DNA of 64,000 bases from Vermamoeba vermiformis (Eukaryota; Tubulinea; Echinamoebida), in NCBI GenBank assembly GCA_045837725.1, contig JBEWZL010000163.1, positions 124,001 through 188,000 on the forward strand, written 5' to 3'. Below are positions 45,653 to 57,873 of the stretch, piece by piece. The notes beneath the pieces are model-generated. The model was not told the DNA's origin, searched no databases, and saw only the letters and a program-made list of their open reading frames with translations. How positions within the stretch are numbered: the first letter of the stretch is position 1; the number at the start of each line of letters is the position of its first letter. A program made the position numbers and the translations under genes.

Positions 45653-48600
45653 CTAATCAGAGCCCGAGTCGTATTCTCCAATGTGACTGTACGATGACAA
45701 GGGTCCCTCGCGCTCTTCGGGTGTGTAGCCGTCGTCAATAGACATGTGCGGCGAGGACTTGACTTTCTTCTCGTGGTTGAACGCTTTGACTTTCTCGTGC
45801 TCGTTGTCCTCTTCAGGCAGTTCAAACAGTCCAGGCGAGGACTGCGACAAGGCTGTGTCTTGAGCTGTGCGTCGCGGGGTGTGTGAGCGATGACGATTCT
45901 TCTTGACGTCTACTGTGGACTTTGATCGGCTGCAACAACGTTAGGATCTAACACCACAGGATTTAAAAACGATTCTGTACTCACCTTGGTATGCTCGATG
46001 TGTCAAAGCTGAGGGCCTGTCTGCGCTGTCGTTCAGCAGCAGCACCATTGCCAGTAATGTTGCTCGAAATCACTTTCTCTGATGTTCGTGTTTGCAAGCG
46101 CTTGTCGACTTGCGGATGTGAAGAATGTAATGGGGCAGGGCGTGAAGGTGAGGAAATGGTGGTAATGGGTGGGTAGTCGCGGGCAATATCTTTGGGTGGG
46201 GTAGTTTTTTCTGGTCGTTTATGTCTAAAACAGTACGTTAGAATTTAAACTGAGATATTTTTTAGGGCACTTACTCTGACTCTTTTGAGTTGGTGTTAGT
46301 GTTGGTATTGGTGTTGGAGTTAGTGTTGGTGTTGCTTGGAACTGGGTCGGAGTTGGGCGCATTTTCATCGATTACATTGCCGTCAGCATCTCGACGCGCA
46401 CTCATCAGCACGACAGTTGATTTTCGTCGTTCTCGCTTGTCGAGTGCTTTCGTGTGCTCTCTCTTGAACGAGGCGATCAGCTCAGAGTTCCTAGAGGCAA
46501 TGAATTAATATACTTCGTATGAGTGCGACCTACAATGGCACGTACAAAGAACTGCGGTTAGATGTCTTTGATAAGTGTTGTTTCCGCTTGTCTTTGTCTT
46601 TCGACTCTTTGTCTTTTTCAACGTGCACCATGCCGTCGCTCTTGGAGGAGTGGAGGTCTGTGGGAGTGGGACCTTCTTTGAGGATTGTGCGCATGTCAAA
46701 GACCTGACTGTTGACACGCGTGGTGTCATTTTGATGGAAACTGCGTCGTCTCTGTCGCTGACTATCACTGCTGTGACCGACCGAACGATACATGAGTGCT
46801 CGTTGTGAGGCCCTTGATTAGAGTGAGTTAGCACATAGAGCTCCGCTAACCTGAATTTACTTACGATTTGGTCGTCCTTCGCACATAGTACTCAATGCGT
46901 ACTTGTAGGGCGGTGATGATTTCGAGGAACTTTTTCGATGAAGCAGAGAAGAGCCATTTGGGTACCGTGCCCTATACACAAAGCAATTAATAACCACTTG
47001 CTTTCAGTGCGTATACCATACCTTGGGATCAAAGCTTATCGTCATCATTAATGAACTTCTGATTGGTTCGACAAGAGCTGTGCGCACCGTGATGCCGAGA
47101 GCTAGAAAATCATTAGCAATGTGCGCAGTAATGCTTTGCAATACATACTCATATGTGCCCGGACAACACCTTTGGACGGGTGGACATCAGGTCGCTCAAT
47201 CGAATAGCATACGAGATACCCTTCGTGCGAAGACTTGGTGCCAATCACTCGCTGAAACAGTACCTCTCTGTCTTGGAACGGAAATGGGAATTTGACTCGC
47301 ATGATCCAATCGTCTTTGTCTTCATCGATTTTCTCCACTAAAAATAGATTAGAACGGACGTTACAGTACTTGATTACGTACGCTTTCGAGTATTTTCTTG
47401 GCTGACACTGTTCTCTAGCAGGATCCAATCAGAGATTGGCATAGAGCGGAAATACTCTAACACCTGTTCAACACTGGCGCCAATCTGTCCTTCGCCTTTG
47501 AAATTGAATACAGACACCAAAAAGTCCTTGGTAGTCTATGGATTTCGTTAATAAAAGCAACATCGTGGTTTAGAACTCGTACCTTCTTCTTTTCTTTCTT
47601 AACCAATAATCGAAAGTTGTTCTTTTCGCGGTCAACACGCCAGTTCTCGTAAGCCTGATCTAAAATTGATTGTACAATATCCGAAGACTGCAAGAGAAGT
47701 TAGCGGACGAAAGTAATGTGCGGCTCAGACGTACCTTGGCAGTGTTGGGTGGACTGTTTTGATTGGTGTTGGTGCCGCTGCTGCTGCGCCTCAACTCCGA
47801 CTCGCTCGATGATTTCTCTTCCTTCACGGACTCAACTTTAATTTCCTCGTCTGAGGAGGGCTCTGACTCGATCTTGCACAAATCGGTCAGGTACGCGTGA
47901 ACACGCTGTAGGGCCTCTTGTTTTTCTTTTTCGCTGACTATTTTTTTCTTGATTTTCAGCGTTGATCCTTGAATCTTATCGCAGTATTTAATGTGTTTTT
48001 TATCCTAAACGTGCCGTTAGAGTCACTTATATTGGTAAGGAGTACTTACGACAAAGATATCGCAGAATTCTTTAACGGTCTCCATGTGCGTTGTAATGAA
48101 CGATATAATCTTCGCGCTGTGCGCTGGAATCACTGAAATGTTGTTCTTTGCTATTCGGTTGGCGCAGTTTTGCAATAATTTAGTCACAACAACGAGAGCT
48201 TTGAAAGCCTCCGGGCTCGGGACAGCTAAGCAGCAGTTAGCAATAGTAAGTCAATATATCTATTAACATACAGTTCATCAATCCGTAAGCGTGGGGCTGT
48301 AGAATTGTCGGACACAAATAGCGCAAAAACAGAATCACTGACACCACCGAGTCTGCACTGGGAAATTTCTGTAGGACCTCTTCGTGCAAATAGGAAAATC
48401 CCAGCCGAATATTACTGTAATTATGTTAAAAATACAGGGAATGTATCAATTACTCAATGAGACTCACATTGGGCATTTGAAAATATCTTCACTAAGCCTT
48501 TCAATTAATTTGGAGGTCTTTTCCAGCAAGAAGTTAAGGTTCTTGTCAACTTGGTCTGGCTTCATTTTGAGTTCGATTTCAGGTTCAATCTAAACGTGGT

Positions 48601-49354
48601 TCAGAAAGAATTAGTTATTGCGGTTGGTTGACACATTGACACAATGAAATTTACCTCAAGTTCATTCGGAGACATTTCGCTTATCTCTGCAACTAAAGGC
48701 AGTACCGTTGACTTGAGGTATTTGAGCCCTGCGTCTTTATCGGAGAACTGCCTGAACATTAACTGCGTGACAAAACTACCCTTCCGAAACAGCTGATCTG
48801 GCTCGTCTATTGACAACAGTTAGACATCGAGCTTTAAAAGGTTAATGGTAATCAATACCTGTTCGATTCACTTCATTTTGAATGGCCCATTGCATGAAAA
48901 TACGATCTTTATCGTGCGCTTCGTAATACCGGGCTAGCACTTCCGCTAATTCATTTTCTTTGCCCTGGATTAATCGACCGTAAGACCGTTGCCTTGATAA
49001 AATGCTACGTCGTTATTATCGTAATGTTCTTACTTGTTCTCCTGACACCAGCTCCACGAGTTGACCAATTAAATCGAAATTGGTTTGTAATTTCTGTTCG
49101 TGAAATGAATCATTAAATGTATGGCTTAAGTGTTTTATGAATCGACTTTTAAGCTGTATTTGTTCCATTATTTGATATTATAAAGAGGAATATTTTTAAC
49201 ACATCCGGATTCAATCCACTGTGGTTCTGCGGTTAAACGGGAATTACAAATTAGTACTTACCCCTTCTAGTATATCCTGAGAGGTAGTCAAATATTCGTT
49301 AATACTGCGCTTGATTGATCGTGGACTAAGAGCTTCCAACTTTCTTTCCGTCAT
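45653..49354 (-). CDS. RasGAP-START domain protein
   Basis: At least twelve exons, start 49354 (MTERKLEALSPR). The RasGAP domain spans roughly 49.0-48.1 kb: ELVSGEQ, DRIFMQWAIQNEV, LFRKGSFVTQLM (arginine-finger loop region would lie near), YLHEEV, VVSVILFLRYLCPTILQP (the FLR and P motifs) and ALVVVTKLLQNCAN. After an acidic Ser-rich linker comes a START-like lipid-binding domain (DKDDWIMRVKFPFPF, EGYLVCYSIERPDVHP, LMMTISFDPKG, VPKWLFSASSKKF). The C-terminal 300 residues are disordered, with SxRR, NTNTNT and acidic runs. Role inferred: lipid-regulated GTPase-activating protein for Ras or Rap. I cannot name the arginine finger residue with certainty. Confidence 0.85.
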
Positions 49355-49871
49355 CTGCGTCGTATATTTGTTCTATCTGATCATAGAGAAAAAAATTGAA
49401 TACTCGTACTTAAATATCACTGTTGTAATATTTCTTGTTGCGGAGTAAAAGAAATAATTAACGCTGGATCGAAATTTTATTCTTGCAAGTAATTTTAGCC
49501 GTTTGGCAACTTAAACTTCGGCTATTGTTCCGTGAATAGAGTATATGATAATAATACCATTTGTAAATTTAACTAAACGGTAGATAATTTATAAATTGAT
49601 CCTTGGCTTACCAATTTAGGATGTCCACTACAACCATCGCCGCAGGCAAACTGAATATAAATATATGTTCCACTCGTGTCAGCAATACAACTTCGTGAAT
49701 AAGAACTAACACCCTCTCCTCCGAGACCCAAAACAACGTGGGAAAAAAAAAATCTCCCAGCGAGGTTTTGCGAGTATTTCAGCCAAATCAGGACAAAAGG
49801 ACAAAAGGACACATCGCATTGAATCATTTATATACCAAGCGTATTGATACGCACTCTCGCTCGGAGTTGCA
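49355..49871. other. Intergenic between RasGAP gene start and reductase 3' end
   Basis: 517 bp, AT-rich; the right part is 3' flank of the reductase, the left part the RasGAP promoter. A small ORF (49573-49827 on minus) has no support. Nothing else seen. Confidence 0.5.
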
Positions 49872-51426
49872 TTAGTTCAAAACCTCAGGGTTGACGCAGC
49901 TGGGCAACTTCTCACCGCGCAGACGAGCGAGAATGTTGCGAGCAGCCAAGAGACCCATCTCAGTACGTGTATCCTTGGTAGCAGAGCCAATGTGGGGCAC
50001 GATCACGGCATTGTGGCACTCAGCCAAGCCAGGGGCTAAAAACAATCTCGCAGTTAGTATCTCGGGTAGATCCGCGATGTTAAAGCAACAGCTGTTACGT
50101 ACCGAGCTCGGGCTCGTCTTCGAAGACATCGAGACCAGCACCACCGATCCAACCCTCCTTCAAGGCACGAACTAAGGCCTTCTCGTTGATAACGGGACCT
50201 TAAATACCTTGATTAGCAACGGAAATGAGCGCAATGCAGTGCAGATATGACCTCGTGAGCAGGTAACACGTGCTAAATACACGCGATGGTGCTGTGAGGT
50301 CCGCTACACGATCGATAGTTACCTCTGGCGGCGTTCAACAAAATAGCGTTCTTCTTCATCATCTTGAGTTGAGGCTCGTCAATCATGTGGTGAGTCTTGG
50401 GATCCAAAAATGGGTGCAAGGTGATAAAATCAGATTCCTAATCGGTAAAAACTATTAATAAAATACAAATTTTTTTTCTTCTCTTTCCTATTAAGGTAAA
50501 ATTGTCCGTAAAAATAGCTCTTACTCACCTTCAACAAAGTTTCCATAGAAACCAACTTAGCGCCCAACTCCTTAGCATAAGGCTTCTCGTCAATGTCGTG
50601 GTAAATGATGTTCATGTCGAAACCCTTGGCGCGCTTGGCAACAGCGTAACCGATGCGGCCAAATCCAACGATACCGATGGTCTTGTGGTGAACGTCATTG
50701 CCCAACAACAACAAAGGCTCCCAACCCTTGTAGTTGCCGTTGCGGAGCTAGTGATAGAGTTAAAGAAAAATTTTTGTACGATCTGGATCTCAAAATGTGC
50801 TAAGAAGGAATAATTAAGGATACGAAAGTGTCGGACTCTACGATGCGGCGAGCAGTGGCAAGCAACAAAGCGAAAGTAAGATCGGCGGTAGTGTCGGTGA
50901 GCACATCAGGAGTGTTAGAAATAGGAACCTTGCGTTCAGTAGCAGCCTATTAATTATGAATTAATATCAATATTATTAAATAGCGAGCTCGAAAATTAAG
51001 CACTACAATTTAGAAAACTGAAATATCAATATTTAGTGCTTCTAATTGAGGTAGAAAATTGCAAAGAATTTTAGCGTGCCCTCGCAGTAATTAAATTTCC
51101 ATTGCCTACCTTAACATCAATATTGTTGTAGCCGACAGCATAGTTAGCCACGATCTTAAGTTTAGGATTTTGATCCAAAAGAGCTCCGTCGACCTTATCA
51201 GTCAATTGAGACAAGACTGCATCAGCCCAACGAACACCTTCTTCCAATTCTAGCAATATTACGCATTAGCAACGATAAGAGAATCTTTTTTCCGAAGATC
51301 GAGCCTACCTTGACGAGTGAGCACGCGATTATCGGGGTTGACTTTAACTTCAGCAACCTCAGGGGCGTTCTTCAAGAGTTCAATAGCCTCTTCAGGGATT
51401 CTGCGAGTGATAAATACTTTAGCCAT
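49872..51426 (-). CDS. Glyoxylate/hydroxypyruvate reductase-like D-2-hydroxyacid dehydrogenase
   Basis: About seven exons in frame, start [14 protein letters not shown]. The D-isomer 2-hydroxyacid dehydrogenase layout is complete: [34 protein letters not shown], the NAD(P) loop GIVGFGRIG (GxGxxG), the Arg of LLNAARGP, Asp-Val-Phe-Glu-Asp-Glu-Pro with the catalytic Glu, and VPHIGSAT with the catalytic His. In the second beta strand the acid tip is YHDID, favouring NAD, though this is not decisive. Length about 330 aa is typical. It reduces glyoxylate and hydroxypyruvate (or acts on D-3-phosphoglycerate-like substrates); cytosolic, no signal seen. Confidence 0.9.
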
Positions 51427-51654
51427 GGTGGTGTTTGTGTTCGAGCTGATCAGCAAAACTAATTTCACCAAGGGACGCGAAGAAGGTCTCAAAAAATCTG
51501 GAGAATGCCACTTCAAACTTATTCTGGAACGAAGTAACAGCGACAATCACAGAATAGGCAATAGAATAGGCTATTTACTGCAAGCTCGTGTTCTGATCGC
51601 GACTCACAAAACGTATTTACAACTGTACAGGGATACTAACCAAGTACTACAGTT

Positions 51655-54354
51655 CTAATAGATATCAATCACCGCACCTGCCCATTTGAGCTTGAGTCTG
51701 GTCATGAACGACACTCCCACGCCCTCAAAGGTTGCGTCTTTCAATATCGCGTTGGGCAGGCTGACAGTGCCACTCAGATCCGCTCCTTTAATATTAGCTG
51801 AGGACAAATCTGCCTTATTGAATGATGTCTTGTCCATAGCATTGTCTACTAGCTCACACTTCTTCATATTAGCGTTGGAGAAGTCGCAGCCACTCAGATC
51901 TGTGTTGTGCAGTTTGGACTCGCTCAAATCAGCTCCGTCAAACATTGTGCCTTTCAGCTGAGCATTGGACAGCTCTGCTCCGTGTAAGTTCGTGCCAGAC
52001 ATGTCTGCATAGTGAACAACAGCATTCTTCAGCATGGCACGTTCTAGCTTGCTATTGGTCCAGCGTGTTTGACTGAGCTGCACGCCCTCAAGATTAGCGT
52101 CGGTCATGTTGACCTCTGAGAACACTGTCTGAGGGAATGAACACGTGGTCAAGTTGAAGCCTGAGAACGACGTGTCATTGACAGCGGCGCCATCGAACTG
52201 ACAGCCCTGCAGTGAGGTGTCTAAGAACTGCACTTTGCGCAGCTCAGCACGGTGGAACTTTGCAGAGACGAGGGCGGAAGAAACGAGACTTGTGTTGATC
52301 AATCGAGCTCGTGTTAAGTCCATATTTGAGGCCTCTTTCATGAGCGAGAGTGTTGTGTTATCAATCGCCGCGGCTATCAGCACTGCAGAACACATTGTGC
52401 AGCCCTCTGACACGACATTGGTCAAGCTATAACAAGGGTCATGAGCAACTACTCAACAAAAAGGGCTTGTAACTTACGTAGCTCCTTCGAAAATTGCCGC
52501 CGTCAAGTCGCAGTCACGCATCGTAGCCCCTGTGAATGTTGCACCGGTGAAGCTACAGTTTTGTGCCGCTGAGAACAAGAACGCGGCGTCGGTGAATATT
52601 GCCCTGGAGAAGTCCGCGCCGAGTAGCGAGCACTTCTTTAGCGTCGATTTACTGAGGTCAGCGCCGATGAACTTGGCTGTAGGGACACAAATCAGTCAGA
52701 ACACGATTGCTTCTTTCGAGTGAAAAGACGTACCCAAAGAGCACTCCGCAGCGGTGAGTTTTGCGCCAATCAACTTCGCGTCTGACAATAGTGCATCGGC
52801 CATTTTAGTGTTGTCCAAATCAGCGCCAGACAAATCAGCGCTTGTCAGATTAGTGCCCTTCAACTCGGTGCCAAACATCTTCACGCCACACAACTTGGCG
52901 CCAAAGAAGTTGAGTCCTGAGAGCATTTTCAAGCTGAGATCCAGTCCACTCATGTCCACGCCTTGCATGTCCGTGTCGTGCCACGTAGTACCTGCGACTA
53001 GTGCACCTACGAGCACAGCATGCTTCAAGTCAGTCTTGTTGAACGAGGTGCGAGTCAGATCTGCTTGGTGCATGTTCAGCTGAGTGGTGTTGCAGTTGTC
53101 AAACTTGGCTTCTTTGAGCAGTGCACGTGTCATGTTGCAATTGGTCAATGTAGTGCCGCTGAACTCACAATCTAAAGCATGTCAGTACGACAATATGAAA
53201 TGTATTAGCTTGCATACTCGACAAAATAGCGCCAGTGAAATCAACATTGATGAGAGTGGCATTGGTGAAGTTAGCTGCGCGCAGATCTGCTCCTGCAAAT
53301 GTGACTGCCGTGAGTTCGGAGCCAGTGAAGTTGACTCCTGCTAGTCTGGCCTCACTGAAGTCAGCATCGGACACGGTGAGACTGTTGAGCTGACTGGCCT
53401 GCATCACTGCTTTGACAAATGAAGCACGTGTCAAGTCTGCGCCAGTCAATATCACGCGGTACATTTGAGCCTCGAGACAATGCGCGTCAGTCAAATTCAC
53501 TTTGGTCAGTGTGCTGCCGTCAAATTTGCTCTTTGACAGGTCACTCTTGCTCAAGTCTGCTCGATCAAGTCTCGCTTCGCAGACATTGGCTCCCACAAAA
53601 GAACTGCCTTCGAGTGCAGCTTCAGACAAGTCACAGCCCTGTCACGTGTCAACAACCGGTCTTTTTGACGTGTAGATGTCACTTACTGATAAATCTGCGC
53701 CGATAAATTTGCATGACTTGGCATTGACCTTGAACAACTTGCTGCCAATCAGTTGACATTGCGTGAAGTCAGAGTTCGAGCACAGTGCCTCAGTCAAGTC
53801 TGCTTGATTCAGATTGGCCGCTGTGAAGTTGCACGAGGGCAAATTGCTGCCTAAGCGATGTTAGACAAGTGTTAATAATGCTGAAGAGAACGCGTTACCT
53901 TTCAAACTAGCGCCACTCAGATCAGCTTTCTGAAAGTAGGATCTACAAAATAACGTTGAATAATAGTAAATTAATGTCGATTTTGATTGCTATGCGCGGT
54001 TTTATTGAAATGTTGCCCTAATTTGCTCAATTTCAAGCTAAATTTCACTTTTACCCAAAAATAAAGGAAATAATTTTATTGTAATGATTAATATCGATAA
54101 TTATTAATCGACGATAATTTAAATAAAACGACGTACTTGGTGAAGTCGATGCCATCTAAGTTTTTAGACGGGAACTTAAAATTTTCAAAGTCGCACCACG
54201 AGAATCTTTTCTGAGCCTGTGTCAAGCGTACAATCACATCATCTTCGCTATAATGCACAAGTCTGGCCTTTTTCTTCGCTGGTGAGTCGATGTCATCGTT
54301 GGAACCAAACTGAGAATTAAAAGCTTCGCTCGCTGATCTTTTTCTGGATTCCAT
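51655..54354 (-). CDS. Large pentapeptide-repeat protein
   Basis: The ATG at 54354 (MESRKRSASEAF) is preferred to an upstream non-ATG frame. Seven or eight exons, in frame. A short N-terminal basic cluster (PAKKKARL) looks like a nuclear localisation signal. From about residue 75 to the end almost every five residues follow A(D/N)LxG or related forms (LDRADLSKSDLSK, LQGANLSR-type runs), a right-handed quadrilateral beta helix, about 130-150 repeats. The last 20 residues leave the pattern. Such repeats are usual in bacteria and in some protists; no catalytic residue is present. The role is structural or DNA-mimic-like by analogy only. Introns show it is a host gene. Confidence 0.88.
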
Positions 54355-54563
54355 TGCTGCCTGTGGACTTGCTGACAAAATTACAGAATAATTTTTGGCG
54401 CATCAAGGTCCGGAATACTCGCAGCTTATTCTTGCGCAGAAATGAGTCAGCACTTCTTGTGGCGCAATTCTTCAACAAAAAGATGTTCATTTGGTGATTG
54501 CGTGGGAAATCTATTGTACGATGGCAATCGTAGTGCGGTATGCTCGCTAATTAACTCGTTGTG

Positions 54564-54713
54564 ATGTCTGCTTCCGCTGGATCCGGATTAGGTAATCCGT
54601 TTGAGTCGTTTTTGCAGCACGCTGCTATTGCATTTCGGAGCTATCCACAATTGTCCTTTCATAACATTGCAAAATATGTGAATGAGGCGCGTGTTCATTA
54701 TTTGATGTGCTGA
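54564..54713 (+). CDS. Possible micro-ORF, 49 aa
   Basis: ATG 54564 to TGA 54713, in the promoter region between the divergent pentapeptide and DENN genes. The sequence (MSASAGSGLGNPFESFLQHA...) has clean spacing of hydrophobics and higher GC than its flanks. It could be a real micro-protein or an upstream exon. No family recognised. Confidence 0.35.
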   Translation: MSASAGSGLGNPFESFLQHAAIAFRSYPQLSFHNIAKYVNEARVHYLMC

Positions 54714-54864
54714 ACTAAAAAATTCACTTTACATTTCTCGCGATGATCGAGAGCACCAATCGCGGAACATTCACTCAAAGATTAGAAACTCGAGAATTAT
54801 CGAAAATATAGATAATTAATATCGACTTGAACTATAGAGGAAGTTGTCGAGTAATTTGTAACAG

Positions 54865-57604
54865 ATGTGGGCAATATCGAATTTATTCAAGAACCTGCTA
54901 TCAGGACGAGAAGAGATCAGGTAACTATCATTAAATTACTCGAAAATTAATTCATTTAATTACAGCTCCATATTCTTAGCGTTCGTATTCGCCAAATTCC
55001 AACCAATTTTCTAATTTCAATTAATTTAATTAACCGCAATCTAGTGTGCCCTATGACAAAGCTGAAGAGCGAACTAAGCAAGAGAAGGTCACTCGCATGT
55101 TTAATACACCTCGCGCGAGAGCTAAAAGAGCAGAGGACAGCAAATTGTTCGATCACTTTATTGTAGTCGGATGTGAACAGAACGAAGACGTGACGCAAGC
55201 GAAGCCAAAGATATTATATCGATACCCCGATGATGCCAAGTAAGTACTCAACAATCTGCTGGCAATTTTGCTGTTTGATGAAAAGACGTCGTATTAGATC
55301 TGCATTTTTCGAATTTCATTCCGCAAATATTACTTAAATAAGCAAAGAGTAATTATTTTCACAATAATAGGCTTGAATTCCAATCCTTAGAAGACTTTTG
55401 CTTTCCGACGGGCTTCAATTCATCACACGTGCCCAAGATCGACATTGACGACAAGTACTTGAAAGATCTCGCTGCGCAGAAGATGCCAGTGCGTAACTTG
55501 CATATTAAGAACCAACAGAACTCGTTCATATTCACGCTGACCTCCGAGAAGAAAGAGATTCGTTACGGCATTTGTGTGATCGACGACGTCATTCAATCGC
55601 CGTCCTTTCTGAGCGTGACTGACAGCGACACACCGCACAAACAGCCCAGTCCGAGCACCAGCACACCGCGCAACACGAAGAGCTCGAATATATTCACACG
55701 ACTGCGACTGACTGGCAAGCAGAATCACAATGCTATGCGCTCGTACGCCTATTTGTTCATTACTTCTTATCCCTTCTTCAACTTGTACTTCGATCTCATT
55801 TACAACATTCTCGGTGCGTATATGACACTTCATATTGCCTTATTTGGACTAGACTAATGCTGACATCTACTGCAGAACTGGACTATTGCACGGGCATTGT
55901 CGCGACAGAGGTCACAGTGGCGCAGCAATTCACGTCAGAGACGCATCCTGTCCTCAAAGTATTGCACAAATTTCACGAGACAGCAGTCCCAGTCTCGGGC
56001 AAGGCATTCAAGTTTCAAATTGGCAATGGCATTGAGTTCCGTCGACCAGCCATTGAACTCGCGGAAGAAGACGAGCTCTTGGCCGAGTACTGCCTGCCGA
56101 TATTGTTTCACGTGCTCTCTGAAGCCAACATCTTGTGGATCTTGTCGGCCATTCTCTTGGAGAAGAAAATTGTCTTTGTCTCCAACAACCTGCGCGTGCT
56201 CTCATCGTGCGTGTAAGTACTAACCAGCTCTTTTACCATCGACTGATGGCAGTACTGACAACACCTGACAGATTGAGCTACGTGCCGCTCGTGCGGCCCT
56301 TCAGACTGCAGAGCGTGGTCATTCCAATCTTGCCTGACAAATTGCTGGGCTTTCTCGAGGCACCAGTGCCTGTGATGATTGGTGTGCCCAATGCTGACCT
56401 TGTTCGCCGCATTCGAGACCAGTTCACAGATGTTATTATTGTGGACATTGATCGCAACAGGATCGCGTGTCCCAGTGACATTAAAGTGCCCAACATCTCC
56501 AAGGCCACGCGTCTTGTCTCGCGCATTGCCCCGTACTATTCACAGTTCCAAAAGGTCACAAAGAAGATGCCATACTTCCCACAGCCTGATCAAACAGCGC
56601 TTGTTGAGTGCATTGCCAGCGAGACGAGCAAACACTTTGAATATCTGTTCAACGATTTTCAGCGCCACTGTGTCACTAACTTGACGAGTGGCATCAGCGT
56701 GTTCATGCGCGAGAGTTTCTTGTCTGAAACGAGCAGTCAGTTCTTGCGCGCGTTCATCGAGACTCAGACATTCGACGATTACGCAGGCAAGAAGCTTGCT
56801 GTCATTGACGCAGAAAAGAGACGCGAGTTCATGGAACTAATGCGACAACAAAAGCTGCAAGCGGAGCTCGAACAACAGCGCAAGGCAGAAGAAGCTAGCA
56901 AGAGAGGCACTGACGAGGAGTCAAGCGAAGAACAGCACGATGAGCACCAGTGTGATGACAAAAAGGACGAAAAGTCTGAAGAGCCATGCAAAACAGAGCG
57001 TGAACCAACCGAAGAGAAAGACAAAAGCCCCACAGAAGACAAAAAGTCAGAGGTCGAAAACAAACCAGACGAGGGCGAGAACAGCGAGCCAGTGCCAGAA
57101 TCACCGCGCAAGAAGACCCTGGTCGATCAGTCCCCGCGCCTGTCTCCCGGTGAAACTAAGCGCAAGTCACGCTCTGAAACACCACGCACCGAGAGTGGTC
57201 GCAGTACACCAAAACACAGCGGCTCTCGCACTCCAGCACGAGACAAGGAAGATCTTGACCCGAGCAGTGTCGTGAAACTGCTGACCCGCCTTGATTTGAG
57301 CGTGTTGATGCAGCTCGTGGAGGTCAAGAAAGCAATGGAAGACGGAAAGATCAATCAAGATCAACTGGAACGCGCGCTGTTAGTGCACGAGCAAACTCAC
57401 GCTGATCCGTCCTTGCTACTCAACAACAACAACAACAGCACCAACGCACCTGTAAATAATGTGAATAACGATCCACAGCAATCCGACGACACTGTGCAGC
57501 ACACGAGTGACAACAGCGATGACGAGGACATTCAAACAGCGATCGCTGAAGGTCAATCGAAGAGCCAACTCGTCAACTCAGATGAAGAGCACGGAGACGC
57601 GTAA
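54865..57604 (+). CDS. DENN-domain protein (Rab guanine-nucleotide exchange factor type)
   Basis: Exon 1 is 54865-54919 (MWAISNLFKNLLSG), followed by 55044 to about 55240 and five more, ending 57604. The uDENN region has KLFDHFIVVGCE, the central DENN core SYAYLFITSYPFFNLYF, LDYCTGI, FHVLSEANILWILSAILLEKKIVFVS and LSYVPLVRPFRLQSVVIPILP, and dDENN extends to about 56.8 kb (SVFMRESFLSETSS). The last 270 residues are disordered, rich in Glu/Lys/Gln (a charged helix from RREFMELMRQQK) and Asn/Asp at the end. DENN proteins exchange GDP for GTP on Rabs in membrane traffic. Which Rab is not readable. Confidence 0.92.
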
Positions 57605-57873
57605 ATCATTCGAAAGTGATCGTTTACTGTATAACTGTACATAGAATGTAAATAAATGTATTCTAGATTCGAGGACCCTGTCAGTCCACAATTTAAGCAG
57701 TGAGATTTCACTCGCTCAATTTCTTCAATTCTACGCAGTTGTTGTTAGGCATCGCTTGGTGGTCATTCCGCACCACCGCCTGATCACTGGTTCATGAGCC
57801 GGTTAGCTTGCAATTCTGTGCACAGAATTGTTACGGCGTTCTTGTTCAATTGACCCATCAAGTCTTGTTCCAC
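57605..57873. other. Convergent 3' flanks
   Basis: 269 bp between the DENN and F-box genes; contains AATAAATG downstream of the DENN stop. No gene. Confidence 0.5.

Noticed and set aside
46290-46330. Tandem repeat in RasGAP-START gene (NTNTNT on minus)
   Set aside because: It is a short codon-level repeat in the disordered tail, common for such regions, not a mobile or regulatory repeat.
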